NCBI GenBank assembly: GCA_027625915.1
Contig: JANTQA010000047.1
Coordinates: 11,160,001 to 11,224,000 of the forward strand
Source: Anaeramoeba flamelloides
Taxonomy: Eukaryota; Metamonada; Anaeramoebidae
DNA length: 64,000 nucleotides
Direction of reading: 5' to 3'
Position numbers and translations under genes: made by a program. Shown piece after piece: positions 22,427-34,116 of the stretch. The notes under the pieces are model-generated. The model did not search any database. It worked only from the letters and a program-made list of their open reading frames with translations, and was not told where the DNA came from. How positions within the stretch are numbered: the stretch's first letter is position 1; each line of letters starts with the position of its first letter.

Positions 22427-25400
22427 GTTTGTTTTTCAAATTCTATCTTTATTTCAACGATTTCTTTCTTTTTTTTATTTTTATTTTTTTTTATTTTATT
22501 TTTGGGTCAAAAATCAAATTGTTTTGTAAACAAAAACATTTTCAAAAAATCCCATGAAAAAACCAACTCAATAATTTTACAATTAAAATCATTTGTTTTT
22601 TGTTTTGATTAAAATTAAACCTGAAATCAAAAAACTTTTTTATTTAATCACCGCCATTTTAAAAAATTGAGGAATAACTGGATTAAAAGGTAATGTGAAA
22701 CTGTTTGGTCCACTCTTTTAAACAGAATGAGTTACACTATTTTAAGATTTATGTTCCTCACTATTTTTAAAACTGCTGTAACATTTTTTTAAATTTTTTT
22801 TCTCTTTATTGCTTTCCAAAAAGAAAAAATGAAAATAATCTTGAATTGTTCTTAATTCTTGTTGTTTAGAAATAAACAAGAGATCAATCAAGAATAAAGC
22901 CCAAAAAAGAAATAAAAAAAAAAAAATCCATTTCAACAATTCGACCAAAAACAATTAATTAATTGTTAAAAACGAATTAAAATATTAAAAGAACGAATTC
23001 ATTCAAAAGAGAGGAAGAAATTTGTTCACTCATTTATTCAATTAAATAATTAATAACATTTAAACTTCTTGTCCAATGCGCAATTCAAAACCAAAAAAAA
23101 TTTAATATATGGGCCTGATTATAACTTTTAAAATTGATTGGCTATCTAAAAAAATAATTTTTATATTTTTTTCCCATTTTTTCCCTTGCTGAAATTTTTT
23201 TATATATTGGAGAGAAGAGTTGCAAACGAAAAAGATCAAGTGGTTACTTGCAAAAACTAATATACTCAAACACAGCATTATGAGTAACTTTGAAAAACCA
23301 AAGTCAAGAAATTCTAAAGACAAAAAATATCAAAGAGTTAAAAAAAAACAGATCAAAAAAGAAAAAAGAAATGAAACCAAACATCTACCTCCCAAATGAA
23401 CATTCATGCTCAACTATCAAACTAAAATAAATTAACCAAAAATATTTTAGCTCTGATTTTTGGGTATTCTTAATTTAAAGATAGACTTTTATTTTTTTTT
23501 GATTTTTTACAAATTGCTTATTATAAATCTCTTAAAAAGTTTTAATTTCTTTCTTTTTCTTTATTTTCTTGTCAATTTTTGTTTTGGCTTTTTCAACCAA
23601 AAAAAAAATAATTTGGGTGTACCTTTGCATGAATAATTGAGAAATATATGATTTCAGGCTTAAATTTCCTTTCATAAATCTGAGTAAAAGGACATCTAGT
23701 TTGGCAATTTACACTTCTTCAATAACCATAAAAAAGAATTTTTATTAATATTTGAAACATATACCAACCAAAAATTTATTCAACTGTTAAATGTTTTTTT
23801 TCATTCAATACAAAAAGGTTTATTTCCTTCTTTTCATTATCAGCCAAAGTGATGTTTTCAATATCAGAAAATCAATACTGTCATTTTCCGATTAATAAAT
23901 GAAAATTTTTTATTTCAAGATCACAAATATTTATCAAATTATTAGTTGAAAAAAAAAACAAAGATCATTACAAAATCGAATTAAAATGAAATTTTTAGAA
24001 ATTTTTTTGTACTCTACTTATTAAATTATGAGACAAAATTTTACTTTTTTTAATTTAAATTTTACAATAATAATTTTTTTATACAAAAATATTTCGATGA
24101 TTATCAATTTGGTATTAATCATTGTGGAAAAAAAGTGAAACAGGGGAAAAAAGTGAAACACGGTTTTTAATTGGGAACATTAATAAAATCTGAAAATGAA
24201 AAGTAAGATCAATTAAAAAAAGAATAAATAAATAAATATAGACAAAATGAAGTATTCGCCACAATAACAGTTTTTTTAATACTATCTTTTGAAGGGATTT
24301 TTCTTTGATTGATCAATTATTAAAAATTTGTTGAAAAAATTTGATTTTTTTTGCGATCTCCAAAACCACTTAATTAATTTTGATGAATCAAGTAGATTTA
24401 AATTGTGTTTGTTGGTTTGATCCAAAATAATATAATGGATTATTATTTGAAGTTAATTGGTTTCTTCTTTTAATCGATTTTACTTTTCATTTTCAGATTT
24501 TATTAATGTTCCCAATGGAAAACTGTGTTTCACTTTTTTTCCAAAACGATAAGATTTTATTAATGATGAATTCTTATCAGATTTAGATTAAGCAAAATAA
24601 TAATTCATGAATACTGATAAATTCAAATAAATATATGAAAATTTTTACTATCATTTTTCATTTTGGAAATTTTTTAACGCAAGCTATGAATAAAGAATTT
24701 TAATGGTTTATTTTTTAGAAACTTTGTAAAATTGGTTTGAAAAGAGAAAGGCTCTATCTTGAGTTCTTTGAAAAGTTGAGTTATTAATTACAAAAATGGA
24801 AATTGAATAAAAAATTTTATTTAATTTATTGGAATTTATTGGTATATACAAAAATATGGGGGTAATGATTTTTAATCATACTCACAATTAAAAATTTTAT
24901 ATCTATATTCATAAAAAATAAATTTCAATAAAACATTTGAGTGAAAAAATTGGTAGCTGTAGGAATAGAAAATTTCGATTTAATGGATTCCTTTTCAAGA
25001 GCAAAACTTTGTGGCAAGAGTGTTTCAAGGAAAATGACAACAGTTTTCTCTTTTTTGATAATTCTCAATAATTTTTAATTTTGTGAAGGTACTTTTAAAC
25101 TTTACTTGAAATTTAAATATGGGTTTTTATACAACGTAATGATCTTAAATTCTGGAAAAATTTCATCACTACTTTTTCATTTTCAAATCCTGAATATTTT
25201 AAGTTTATTGAAACAATAATTGTTGTTTTTCAAATACTTTAAATCAACCCATGAGAAAAGTTTATAAACTGTTTTCTAGTCAAGGATACCCAGTTGTAAT
25301 CGGTGAATTACATATATTTGAATGGATATTAGAAGAAAAGAATTTAATTTTGGAAAATTACAAAATTGAAATCATTTTTTCACATTTTTGTACTTTTTTT

Positions 25401-26705
25401 TTTTTTTTTTTTGACACATAATTCATTTAGAAATTTTTTTTTATTGCAAGATCGATAGTCATAAAGTAAAAACCTTCTTATTCTAATATTATTGGAACAG
25501 TGGGAATTATTTTTGAAAATCATATGGATTTCTATATGGAATTTTCTTTGGATCCTCAATAGAAGATCAAAATTAAAATTGTCATTTTTTTGAATTTTTC
25601 TCTCGTAATTTTAGTTTTTTCAATTTTGAAGAAAGTATCTTGGTTGATTTTATTTCGTACTGATATCAACTATTCTTTGATGTTTATTATTCTACTAAAT
25701 TTTTCTTCTATATTCTTCAAAGATCAATTATAAAAAATCATTGATATTTGCAAATTTTTTTGTGCCACTTTGACAGAAACAAAGTATATAATAATTAAAT
25801 TCAATTGGAAATTATATTTTTATCAATGTTTGTAAATTTTTGCATAATTTATAAAATCATCAGAAATTTTTTTTTTTTTTTTTTTTACTCTACCTTACTG
25901 AAATATAAATTACCAATGAAAGGAACAAATTTTCATAGCATTCTAAACAATATTTTAAAAAGCAACTCAACTGAAATAATTAAATTGTATAAAAAAAAAA
26001 ATTATTCTTTAATATTCTTGAGAATTAAAAATTAAATCTTACTAATACTTCACTTTTTAAGTATTGTATACATATATAAACGAATGATATTTTAAAATTA
26101 TAAAAAAAAAATAAAACCAAAAACTAAAAAATATTGAATAAAAATTTATGAAATGAGCATTACAGATTTTTTATTCCTGAACTTTCAATAAAAAAAGGTT
26201 AACAATAAGATTTTTTGCCAATAAATATATGTATTTGAAAAGGCATTACAAAGAGAATCAATTTTCTTAAAGTTTAATTGGTATTTTTTAAGATCTTTTT
26301 TTTTTTTTTCCAACTTGACTTTCTTAAAAAAAAAAAGCAAAGAAAAAGAAAAATCAAACAAAAAAAGAAAAAAAAAAGTATCAAAAAAAAAAACAAAATA
26401 AAAAAAAAAAGCAAAAATGTGTATAGGCAAAACAAAAATTTGAAGAAATTAAAAAAAATGGTTCAAATCTTAAAAATAGAAAATTTATTTTAATAAGAAC
26501 ATTCAATAAAAAGTTTACAAAACCACCCCCAATAACAGAATAGAGTGAATCAACATTTTTTAAAAATGATTTATATCAATATTTTTTTAAAAAACAAATT
26601 CTTCTTTTAAAAGATTGAATAATTTAATTTTATTTTTTCTGAATTAATCAACTTTAAAAATTTATTTTTCATTTTTATTTTATTAAATTAACTATTTTAT
26701 AAAAG
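22427..26705 (+). other. 4.3-kb intron of the capping-enzyme-like gene
   Basis: Donor AAAA|GTTTGTTTTT and acceptor TATAAAAG|ATTTTCC. Joining restores a Lys codon (AA + A) and gives LDQKFSKVIKLENQFTPSM. This aligns residue for residue, without a gap, with the family segment ending ENRFHPSML, which is the main evidence for the intron. It holds one element with inverted termini (24124-24545). The rest is AT-rich and shows no exon. Confidence 0.75.
24124..24545. mobile_element. MITE, GTGAAACAC family
   Basis: Inverted arms of about 80 bp. The left reads gtgaaacacggtttttaatt then gggaacattaataaaatctg; the right, inverted, gives gtgaaacacagttttccatt then the same gggaacattaataaaatctg. The left tip is duplicated in tandem (gtgaaacaggggaaaaaa before gtgaaacacgg). 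The terminus resembles the GTGAGACAC end of the element at 11934-13541. A partial copy lies near 3865-4020. Confidence 0.75.
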
Positions 26706-28425
26706 ATTTTCCAAAGTTATTAAATTAGAAAATCAATTTACACCATCGATGTTTCTAGATTTTCAAAAATCATTAAAACGGAAAGTTGGACTTATTATTG
26801 ATCTAACGAATACTACGAGATATTATGACAAAACATTTTTCACTGAAAACAATATCCAATATAAAAAAATACCTTGCACAACTAATGGAAACGTCCCACA
26901 AAGATTACTAGTTGATTTATTTAGCTACACTGTTAAAAAATTTATTGAGGAAAATCCGACTGATTATATTGTGTGCCATTGTAAATATGGATATAATGTC
27001 ACTGGGTATATGATAGTGAACTTTATGGTCAGTGTCTTGAGACAAGATATCCTGAAATCTATTAATCGGTTTAAGGTTGCTCGAGAACCAGGAATTTATA
27101 AGCTATATTACTTTGAAGCATTATTTGAACAGTTATTTGATGCGTCAATCCCAAATACATTAAAATTACCAGAATTGCCTACTTGGAAAAAAACGAAATT
27201 AAGCAAAAAAAATGATCAGTCAATACAGCAAAATGAAAAAAACAAGAAAAACAAAATAAAAAAAGACCAAAATATTCAAAATATAAATCAACAAAACAAC
27301 ACCAATTTACAACAAACTGTAAATCAGAATCAAAATGTCAAAATTAAAAAAAAAAAATTTAGCAAAAATATAATTCGGATCATTGGTGAAAAGGTTGCAT
27401 CCTTGACCGAGGAGGATAAATTAAAAACTTTTATATGTAATTGGTTTTCATGGAATGACAAATCAAGGTTTCCAGCAACAATACCAGTTTCTCTAACTAA
27501 ATTAAATTCAAGAGTCTTAAAACAACAGCATTATTACGTTACATGGAATTCGATCGGAGAAAGATGCATGCTATTAATTTTAGCTGGATCATGCTTTTTA
27601 ATAAATAAACATTTCCAATTCTATAAAATTAATATAAGATTTCCAAAAATTGATCAAACTTTAGTTGATGGTGAAATAGTAATGGAGAAAATACCAAATA
27701 AAAATGAAGACAAAAATGATAATAACGAAAACGAGAGTGGAAATGAAAATAAAGGATCAAATACAATTATTAAATATGTGTTTTTAATATCCGATGCAAT
27801 GTTTTATAACGGCAAGTCCTATTACCAAAAAAAATTAGGAGAAAGGCTTGGGGTAGTCAAGCACCTAATTAACGTCCAAAAAAACCAATTATCAAAAAAG
27901 GAACTTGAAAGGGAGCCCGTACAAATCCGATTTAAAGATATGTATGAATTAAAGCACGCCAAAACGATTTTAAATATTCTACAACAACAATTTCATTATA
28001 AAATAAATGGACTAATATTTTATCCCGTAAATCAGCCTTATACTTTAGATTTATCTTCAACAACCTTGAAATGGAAATTCCCGAAATTCACAAAGTTTAC
28101 TTTTTCCATTCGCGATTTCGTCGGATCAGATCGGAAAAAAGCTGGCGCATTTTTATTATCAAATAGCTTAATAAAAAGAGTAAATGAAATTACCTTTTCT
28201 GATTTATATGAAAAAATCCGTTATCTCGATAAATTAGTCGATTGTGAATATGATATCAAATCACAAAAATGGAAAGCAATTTCAATCAATCAAAACCAGT
28301 CCAAAAAAAAGCCTGATACTATCGAAAAATATGAAAGCATGATGAAAAAAATAGGTAATACCTTTGATCAATACCAATTACTTGCATTTATTGAAGAAAT
28401 TTTAAGAAATAATTCAAATAAATAA
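26706..28425 (+). CDS. mRNA capping enzyme homologue, exon 2; probable pseudoenzyme
   Basis: Completes a 695-residue protein with both capping domains in the metazoan order. Residues about 96-280 are the cysteine-phosphatase-type RNA 5'-triphosphatase (VGLIIDLTNTTRYYD, then VCHCKYGYNVTGYMI, then REPGIYKLYYFEALFEQLF). A K/N/Q-rich linker follows, then a guanylyltransferase nucleotidyltransferase and OB region from about residue 365. The key catalytic residues are altered. The phosphatase loop HCxxxxxR reads HCKYGYNV, with Cys215 kept and the invariant Arg replaced by Val221. Guanylyltransferase motif I KxDGxR reads NSIGER, so the GMP-accepting Lys is Asn404 and the Asp is Ile406. Motif V DGLIF reads NGLIF, and the RxDK of motif VI is missing (ISINQNQSKKKPDT). 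Motif IV LVDGE and the LKWK of motif V are conserved. The ORF is intact with TAA stop, suggesting selection for a non-catalytic role, perhaps RNA or polymerase binding. An active paralogue would be expected elsewhere. Confidence 0.85.
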
Positions 28426-29954
28426 TTATTATTAATTAATTCTCTCACATTAGTTAATGTTTTAAAGATATTTTATCTCTTTTTCTTAATTTTTTTATTC
28501 AAAAATTTTTTTTTAAAAAAATCAAAAAACTAAAAATTTTTTCAAAAACGAAAAAATCTTGAATAAAAAAAAAATAAAAAATGATTTTTTTTCTTTTTTT
28601 TTTTTATGCGGCTAGTAAATCTTATTTATTTTTAATATCAAAGGTAATCGAGTAATTATTTACACAAGAATACAATTAAATCTGACACGCAACTTCATTT
28701 ATCAACTCTAGAGAGATGAGTTATCATTTTTAAAAGAAGTTCATTTTTCTAAATTATAACTTTAAGTCAAAAGATCCGATCCTTTTTAATTTGGATTTTT
28801 GGATCAAATTTAAAAAAAAAAAGAAAATATTTGTAAAAAAAATTAATTTTGAAGAAATTCCACTTTTAGTAATTTCTGAGAGTCTAAATGGACAAATAAC
28901 CTTGGACTTTTAATCTTAATTTGAAAAATGCAATAAAAATACATTAAATATTGAATTTTTGAAGATCTGAAAAAAATGATCATTTATTTTATACACAAAT
29001 ATTTTACAAATTTATTAAAATTAAAAAAGATTAGGCAATATTCTTTTCCAGATATTAAAAGTCTAATCAAGGGACTGTTTGTGTTATAATCAGTTATTTG
29101 AAAATAGATATTTTTTTTTTTATTAGAATTATTAATTTGAATTTGTTTTATTAGTTTGAAAATTTGATAAAAATTTGAGAAATAATTATAAATTCTTTTG
29201 ATGCATTTAATCTTTGGTCATTAATAAACCTCCGTTAGCTTTTTCAGAATTCAAAAGAATTGAGTAAATTTTTTGATTTTTCTCGAGTATATTAAATTCT
29301 GGAAAAGCCTAGGCTCTCTTCAGCTCTCTTTGGAAACTTGATGGAATTTGGCAGGCAGTTTGGTTAACTTTTTTTTGAAAATTGTAAGAAAAGAGTAAAA
29401 TCCTAAATTACAGAGCATTCTTTAAAAATTAAAAAAAACCTTTTAACTATAAGAGGAAATCAATCCCCCCCCTTCAAAATAAAAAAAAAAAAAAAAAACG
29501 AAAGAATTTAATAAAACTGAAAAAAAGAAAATAAACTGATAATTTTTTCCCTATCAAATTTCGAATAATTCAAAAAAATAGTTTAAAAAAGAAAAGTGAG
29601 ATATTTTTACAATAACAATCGACTAAGATAAGTTATTTGTCTTCTCATACAAAATTTGAATCTGTTGTCTCTATAAATTGTACCCTTAATTTTCTTTTGT
29701 TATTAGAAATAAAACCTTTTAACTACTTTTGACAAGCAATTGGTCCTTAAATAAAAAAAAATTATTTTATTTTTTTTCAATTCTTTTTCTTTAGATTTGG
29801 AACTAACCTACCTAGTAACACAATATTTGTCTTCTTATCAACAATTTCAACACAACAATAAAAACAAATTCTTTACTTTTTTTTTATTGTTGTTTTCTTT
29901 GAGACTTCAAACAAAATAAAGAAAAATTAAAATTTCAATTTTTTCAATTTAAAA
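28426..29954. other. Intergenic region with dispersed repeat
   Basis: Contains a dispersed repeat (28605-29225) and a short sequence near 29225-29300 (ccgttagctttttcagaatt) that recurs at 37430-37470. The last 150 bases before 29955 are AT-rich with no clear motif. No coding sequence. Confidence 0.65.
28605..29225. repeat. Dispersed repeat, copy 1
   Basis: Aligns along its length with 49115-49735: shared phrases are agtaattatttaca, agaatacaattaaa, ttcatttatcaactt/ct, attttgaagaaat, gatcatttattttat and aatcagttat. No inverted termini were found and the type is unknown. It begins about 180 bp after the capping-homologue stop codon. Confidence 0.65.
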
Positions 29955-32151
29955 ATGAATGGTGTCTATGAATTTACAGGGTACTCTGTATTAGACAAAC
30001 TACGTACAGAATTTGGAGAACATGAAGGATCATTGTTTTATGGTTTAGGGCATAATGATCCACGCTCACCCTTTCTTTTTCAGAGTATAGTATTAAATGT
30101 TGATCAACAAGAGGACTATAACATTCCTTTAAACAAAGAAATTTCAAGTAATAAGAATAAAAACAACAACAAAAACAATACCAATTTTCAAGAAAAAGAA
30201 AACAAAAAAGAAAAAGAAACAGAAAAAGAAAAAAAAAATGAAAATGAAAATGAAAATGAAAATGAAAAAGAAAATGAAAAAGAAAAGGAAAAGGAAATCC
30301 AAATCACAACAAGGCTAGGGATCAAAAGGTTATGGAATTCAAAACACAAAAGAAAAACACATTTTAATTGCCGAACTTCACGTAATAACACAGGCGCCAA
30401 AGGTCTAACAAGTGAAATGATTATTAAAAGAAGGGAAACAATGAAGAGGATAGTTGGTGGATTCCTTCAAGAAAATATTTTACGAAGAGAAAAAGGGAGA
30501 TGCGAATGTTTGTTTGATGGCAAAAAATTTGATAATTATCAAGAGTGTGTAAGGCATCTTAAAACAAATTATAAAGATCAAATCATTAACACTTTAAAAT
30601 CAATTTCTAAGTTTGACTTTGAAGAAGATCCGTTGGGCGACTTTTTAACAAAAATGAGTTATATAAACTTTATTCGGCCAAATGTGATTGAAAGTTCATA
30701 CACATTACCTGCCGTTTCTGGGAGTAGCACTGTTGCGCCGTATTTAATTTGCCATTCTGAAGAAGAGGAAAGAATCCTATCACAGCAAGCAAAGAACAAT
30801 TCAAAGTATATGTATCAAAATTCGCCAAAGCCATCCTTGACTGAAAATGAAATTTGTGAAATTGAAAAAACCTTATTTGGAAGAGTATTGACAATAAGTG
30901 AAGATGAAACGAATAAAAATAAAAAGGATCAAAAAAATAAAAATACAAACAACAGAAAGAATCAAAAAACCAAAAAAAAAAATAATAAGAGTTCAATTGC
31001 AATAGTGAAGAATTTGAATAATAATAAAAATGAAAAGGAAAAGAATAAAAATCAAAATTCAAGAAAAGGCAAATCCAATAACCGTAATAGTAAGAAAACT
31101 AGGAATAGGAATAATGTTCTCAAGAATAATAAAGAAACAAAAGACAATAATCAGAAATCAGCTTGTGAAGAAAAATTAAAAAATAATGAAAAAGAAAATG
31201 ACCAAAATTCTCAAAAAAGAAAAAACAAAAGAAAAAATCCAAGAAAAGGTGGAGGAGGATCACATTCAAGTTCAAAAAATTCAAAATCAAATCAAAAAAA
31301 ACAAGTACAGGCAATTGATGTTGAGGGAATGGGGATAAGCAAAGAACTTGTCGAGAAATCGAAAATTGAAATTGCCGAAAAGCTTACTGAAGAAATAATT
31401 TCTTCGGTGATCAATAGCTTTTGTATTAAAATTGTGAGCAAAACTGTTGCTCAAGAAAGAAAAATTTATAAAAAAGTTTTAAGGAAAAAGGAGGCCATCG
31501 AAAAAAAGAAAAGAGAAAAAAAATCGAAAATTATTAAAGATTTTAAAAACAAATTACGAAACGAAACTTCCATTTTATTATTTGAGGGGTTAAAAAATCA
31601 ATTCTTAGAAAACGAATTAAACACTTTGATTAATGAAACAATTGAAGAAATTAAAAAGGAAAAAAAGGAACAAGAAGAAGAAAAAAGGATAAAAATCCTG
31701 CAGCTGCGAAAGCAAATTCAACAAGAGGAAAATCAAAAAAGAGAACAAAACCAACTTTCCCTTCAGCGAAAACAAGAAACAAATCTAGAGAATTTACAAG
31801 AGCAACAAAACAGACATTTGTTGAAAAATGGATTAAATGATTCAATCAAGAATCAAAATATTATCAATGGAAATATGAAATTTAATAATAATAACAACAA
31901 CAACAACAATAATAATAATCATAATAATAATATAAATTCAAATTTATACCCTAATAGTAACAATCAAAATATTAATAAACAGTCAAATCAATTATTTCAA
32001 TTATTTAATCAAAATCGATTTTCCGAAAATAAAAAAATTGATTCGACAAATCAATTGTCTAAAAAACAGCCAAATCAAAATTTAAAAATTCCTCTCCATA
32101 ACCCGAGATCATATCCACAATATCATGATAAAAATTGGAATCATCAAAATG
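29955..32151 (+). CDS. Large unidentified coiled-coil protein, exon 1
   Basis: An ORF from ATG 29955 that probably splices at GTTTGA (32152); the 23 codons after that point are phenylalanine-rich and look intronic. Encodes 732 residues. N-terminal globular-looking segment (about 1-55, VYEFTGYSVLDKLRTEFG), then an N/K and KE/NE repeat, then a compact region (about 150-300) with CECLFDGKKFDNYQECVRHL, which weakly resembles a single C2H2-type finger of the ARS2 kind but lacks the last His (HLKTNY). Next come K/N-rich disorder, a GGGGSHSSS linker, two helical segments (about 455-590) and a Q/N-rich tail with a polyasparagine run. I do not recognise the family. Phase and sequence style fit a join to the RRM exon at 37884, giving a possible 1054-residue RNA-associated protein. 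Confidence 0.65.
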
Positions 32152-32453
32152 GTTTGAAATTAATTAATTTTTTTTTTTTATTTTATTTTTGTTTTTCTAA
32201 TACCTTAAAGTTTTCTATATGAGAAACTGGAAAAAAGATTTCAAGTTATTTTCGAAAAAGTGTGGCATATTTTTTTATATTTCAAATAATATTCTCTTTT
32301 AAATTTGTTATATTTCTACCTTGGCAATATCAAATTAAGAGGAATATTAATACTGATTGAATCAATCAAAACGGGATTTGTATTTCATAAATTGTTCATC
32401 AAAATATTTCCAAAAAAATTAAAAACAAAATTCTCTATTTTTCGAGAAAACTA

Positions 32454-32974
32454 AACTTTGTTTCTGTAAAAGAATCCCAAAATTGTTTTCCCAATACCAA
32501 TTATTTTTTATAATTGACCTTTGGAGAACAAATCAGAAATAAACAGAATAATACACATCAAAGGATAGTTGGTATCCGAATGAACTAAATCTAATCAAAC
32601 AATATATTTTCTTAAAAATTGAAAAAACTCAAATTCTTCGTGACACTATTGAGAAAAACACCAATTTTCATTGTGAATCTTCAATTGAAGATCAAAGAAA
32701 ATTATAATAGAAATCAATATGATTTCTCTACAGCCATTTTCACTATTTCAATAAGATTAAAATAATGCATTTTTACCAAGTGGCGTATAGATCCTAAAAT
32801 AAAAAAAAAATCCAAAACAATTACATATAAAATAAAAAAAATTGTAAAAAAATAAATGGTGAAAAACAGATTTCATTTTTGAAAATAAAATTATTTTTTC
32901 TAATAACCATTCAAAACCTTTAAACACATGTATTATACCCATTACAACTGTTCTCCTTTGACTGGAAAATAGTT
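32454..32974. mobile_element. TA-flanked MITE, TTTCAGTCAAA family, short copy C
   Basis: A 521-bp relative of copies A and B, flanked by TA, with a diverged left end (aactttgtttctgtaaaaga). It shares the tcaattattttatataattga-type left region and the aaacacatgtattatacc right region but lacks the internal foldback block of about 180 bp. In that place it reads cttcaattgaagatcaaag, which looks like the uninterrupted ancestral site. Confidence 0.7.
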
Positions 32975-33021
32975 TAGGTAAGGCCAGTTTCAATAAAAAA
33001 ACTGGCAAAATGCTAAATATA

Positions 33022-33723
33022 AACTCTGTTTCAGTCAAAGGGGCCCAACGTTTTTTTCAAATATCAATTATTTTATATAATTGACCTTTGAAGAACAAAT
33101 AAGAAATAAAGAGAATAATACACCTAAAAGAAATGTTGATACATGTCTGAAAGAAAACTAATTAATCAATAGATTTTCTTAAAAATTGAAAAACTCAAAT
33201 TCTTAGGGCCCTATTGAGAAAAACAACGATGTTCGTTTTGAACTTCTACTGGTATTCGAATAATAAATATGAAACATTTTTCACTTCATTTTCCGTACTT
33301 TTCTTTTAGAAATTAAGCCCTCAAACAAAGTTTGTTGGTATTTGTGGTCTCTATTTGAAAAAGGAAATGAAAACGAAGTGGAAATTTTTCAAATTTATTA
33401 AACAAATATCAAGATCAAAGATCGAATTGAATTGCAATAGAAATCAATAGATTTCTCAACAATCTTTACATGGTTTCAATGGCATTAGAATAACAGGTTT
33501 TTACCAAGTGACCATTGATCTTGCAATAAAAAATTTTTTGCAAATGAATGACGTTTTTTAAAAAAAAATCGAAAAAAAAAAAACAAAAATGTGTAGAAAT
33601 GTGAAAAAATGATTTCAATTTTGATAATTTGCAAAATAAAATTTTTCTTCTAATATCTATGCAAACCCTTTAAACGCGTGTATTATACCATTACAACTGG
33701 GCCCCTTTGACTGAAAAATAGTT
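33022..33723. mobile_element. TA-flanked MITE, TTTCAGTCAAA family, copy B
   Basis: A 702-bp element with TA at 33020-33021 and 33724-33725. Left end AACTCTGTTTCAGTCAAAGG, right end inverted AACTATTTTTCAGTCAAAGG. It is nearly identical in order and content to copy A at 4747-5450, including the internal block. Only 47 bp separates it from copy C. No ORF. Confidence 0.8.
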
Positions 33724-34116
33724 TACAATCAATTTTTAAAACAATAAAACACAGTTATAAGTTTTTTGATTCTATTGGTAATTTTATCAAGATTAATCCC
33801 TCTTAGGAAAATGATTTTCTATGTTCAAAAAGAAGAAAATAAATACCAATTTTCACAATTAAAAGAAATATCAGATAAAATTGAGATTAGAAACTTTCAT
33901 ATCTTTTGATTAACGCAATGCTGAACAAATAAACAATTTGAATCATTATGAATAATTCATTTATAATGGATATCAATTTTTATATTTTAATAATATTAAA
34001 ATTATGTATGAACAAGATATTTTCAAAGAAATTTGTCCTACTTTTTTGGAAATAACTTAAAGCAGAAGAAATAAATTTGTAGTATTTAATATTTAATATG
34101 TGTCAATATATGGGGA

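Noticed and set aside
22427-22529. Continuation of the 22059 ORF as protein
   Set aside because: The residues after 22426 are phenylalanine-rich and intronic in composition, and splicing to 26706 gives the conserved capping-enzyme sequence instead.
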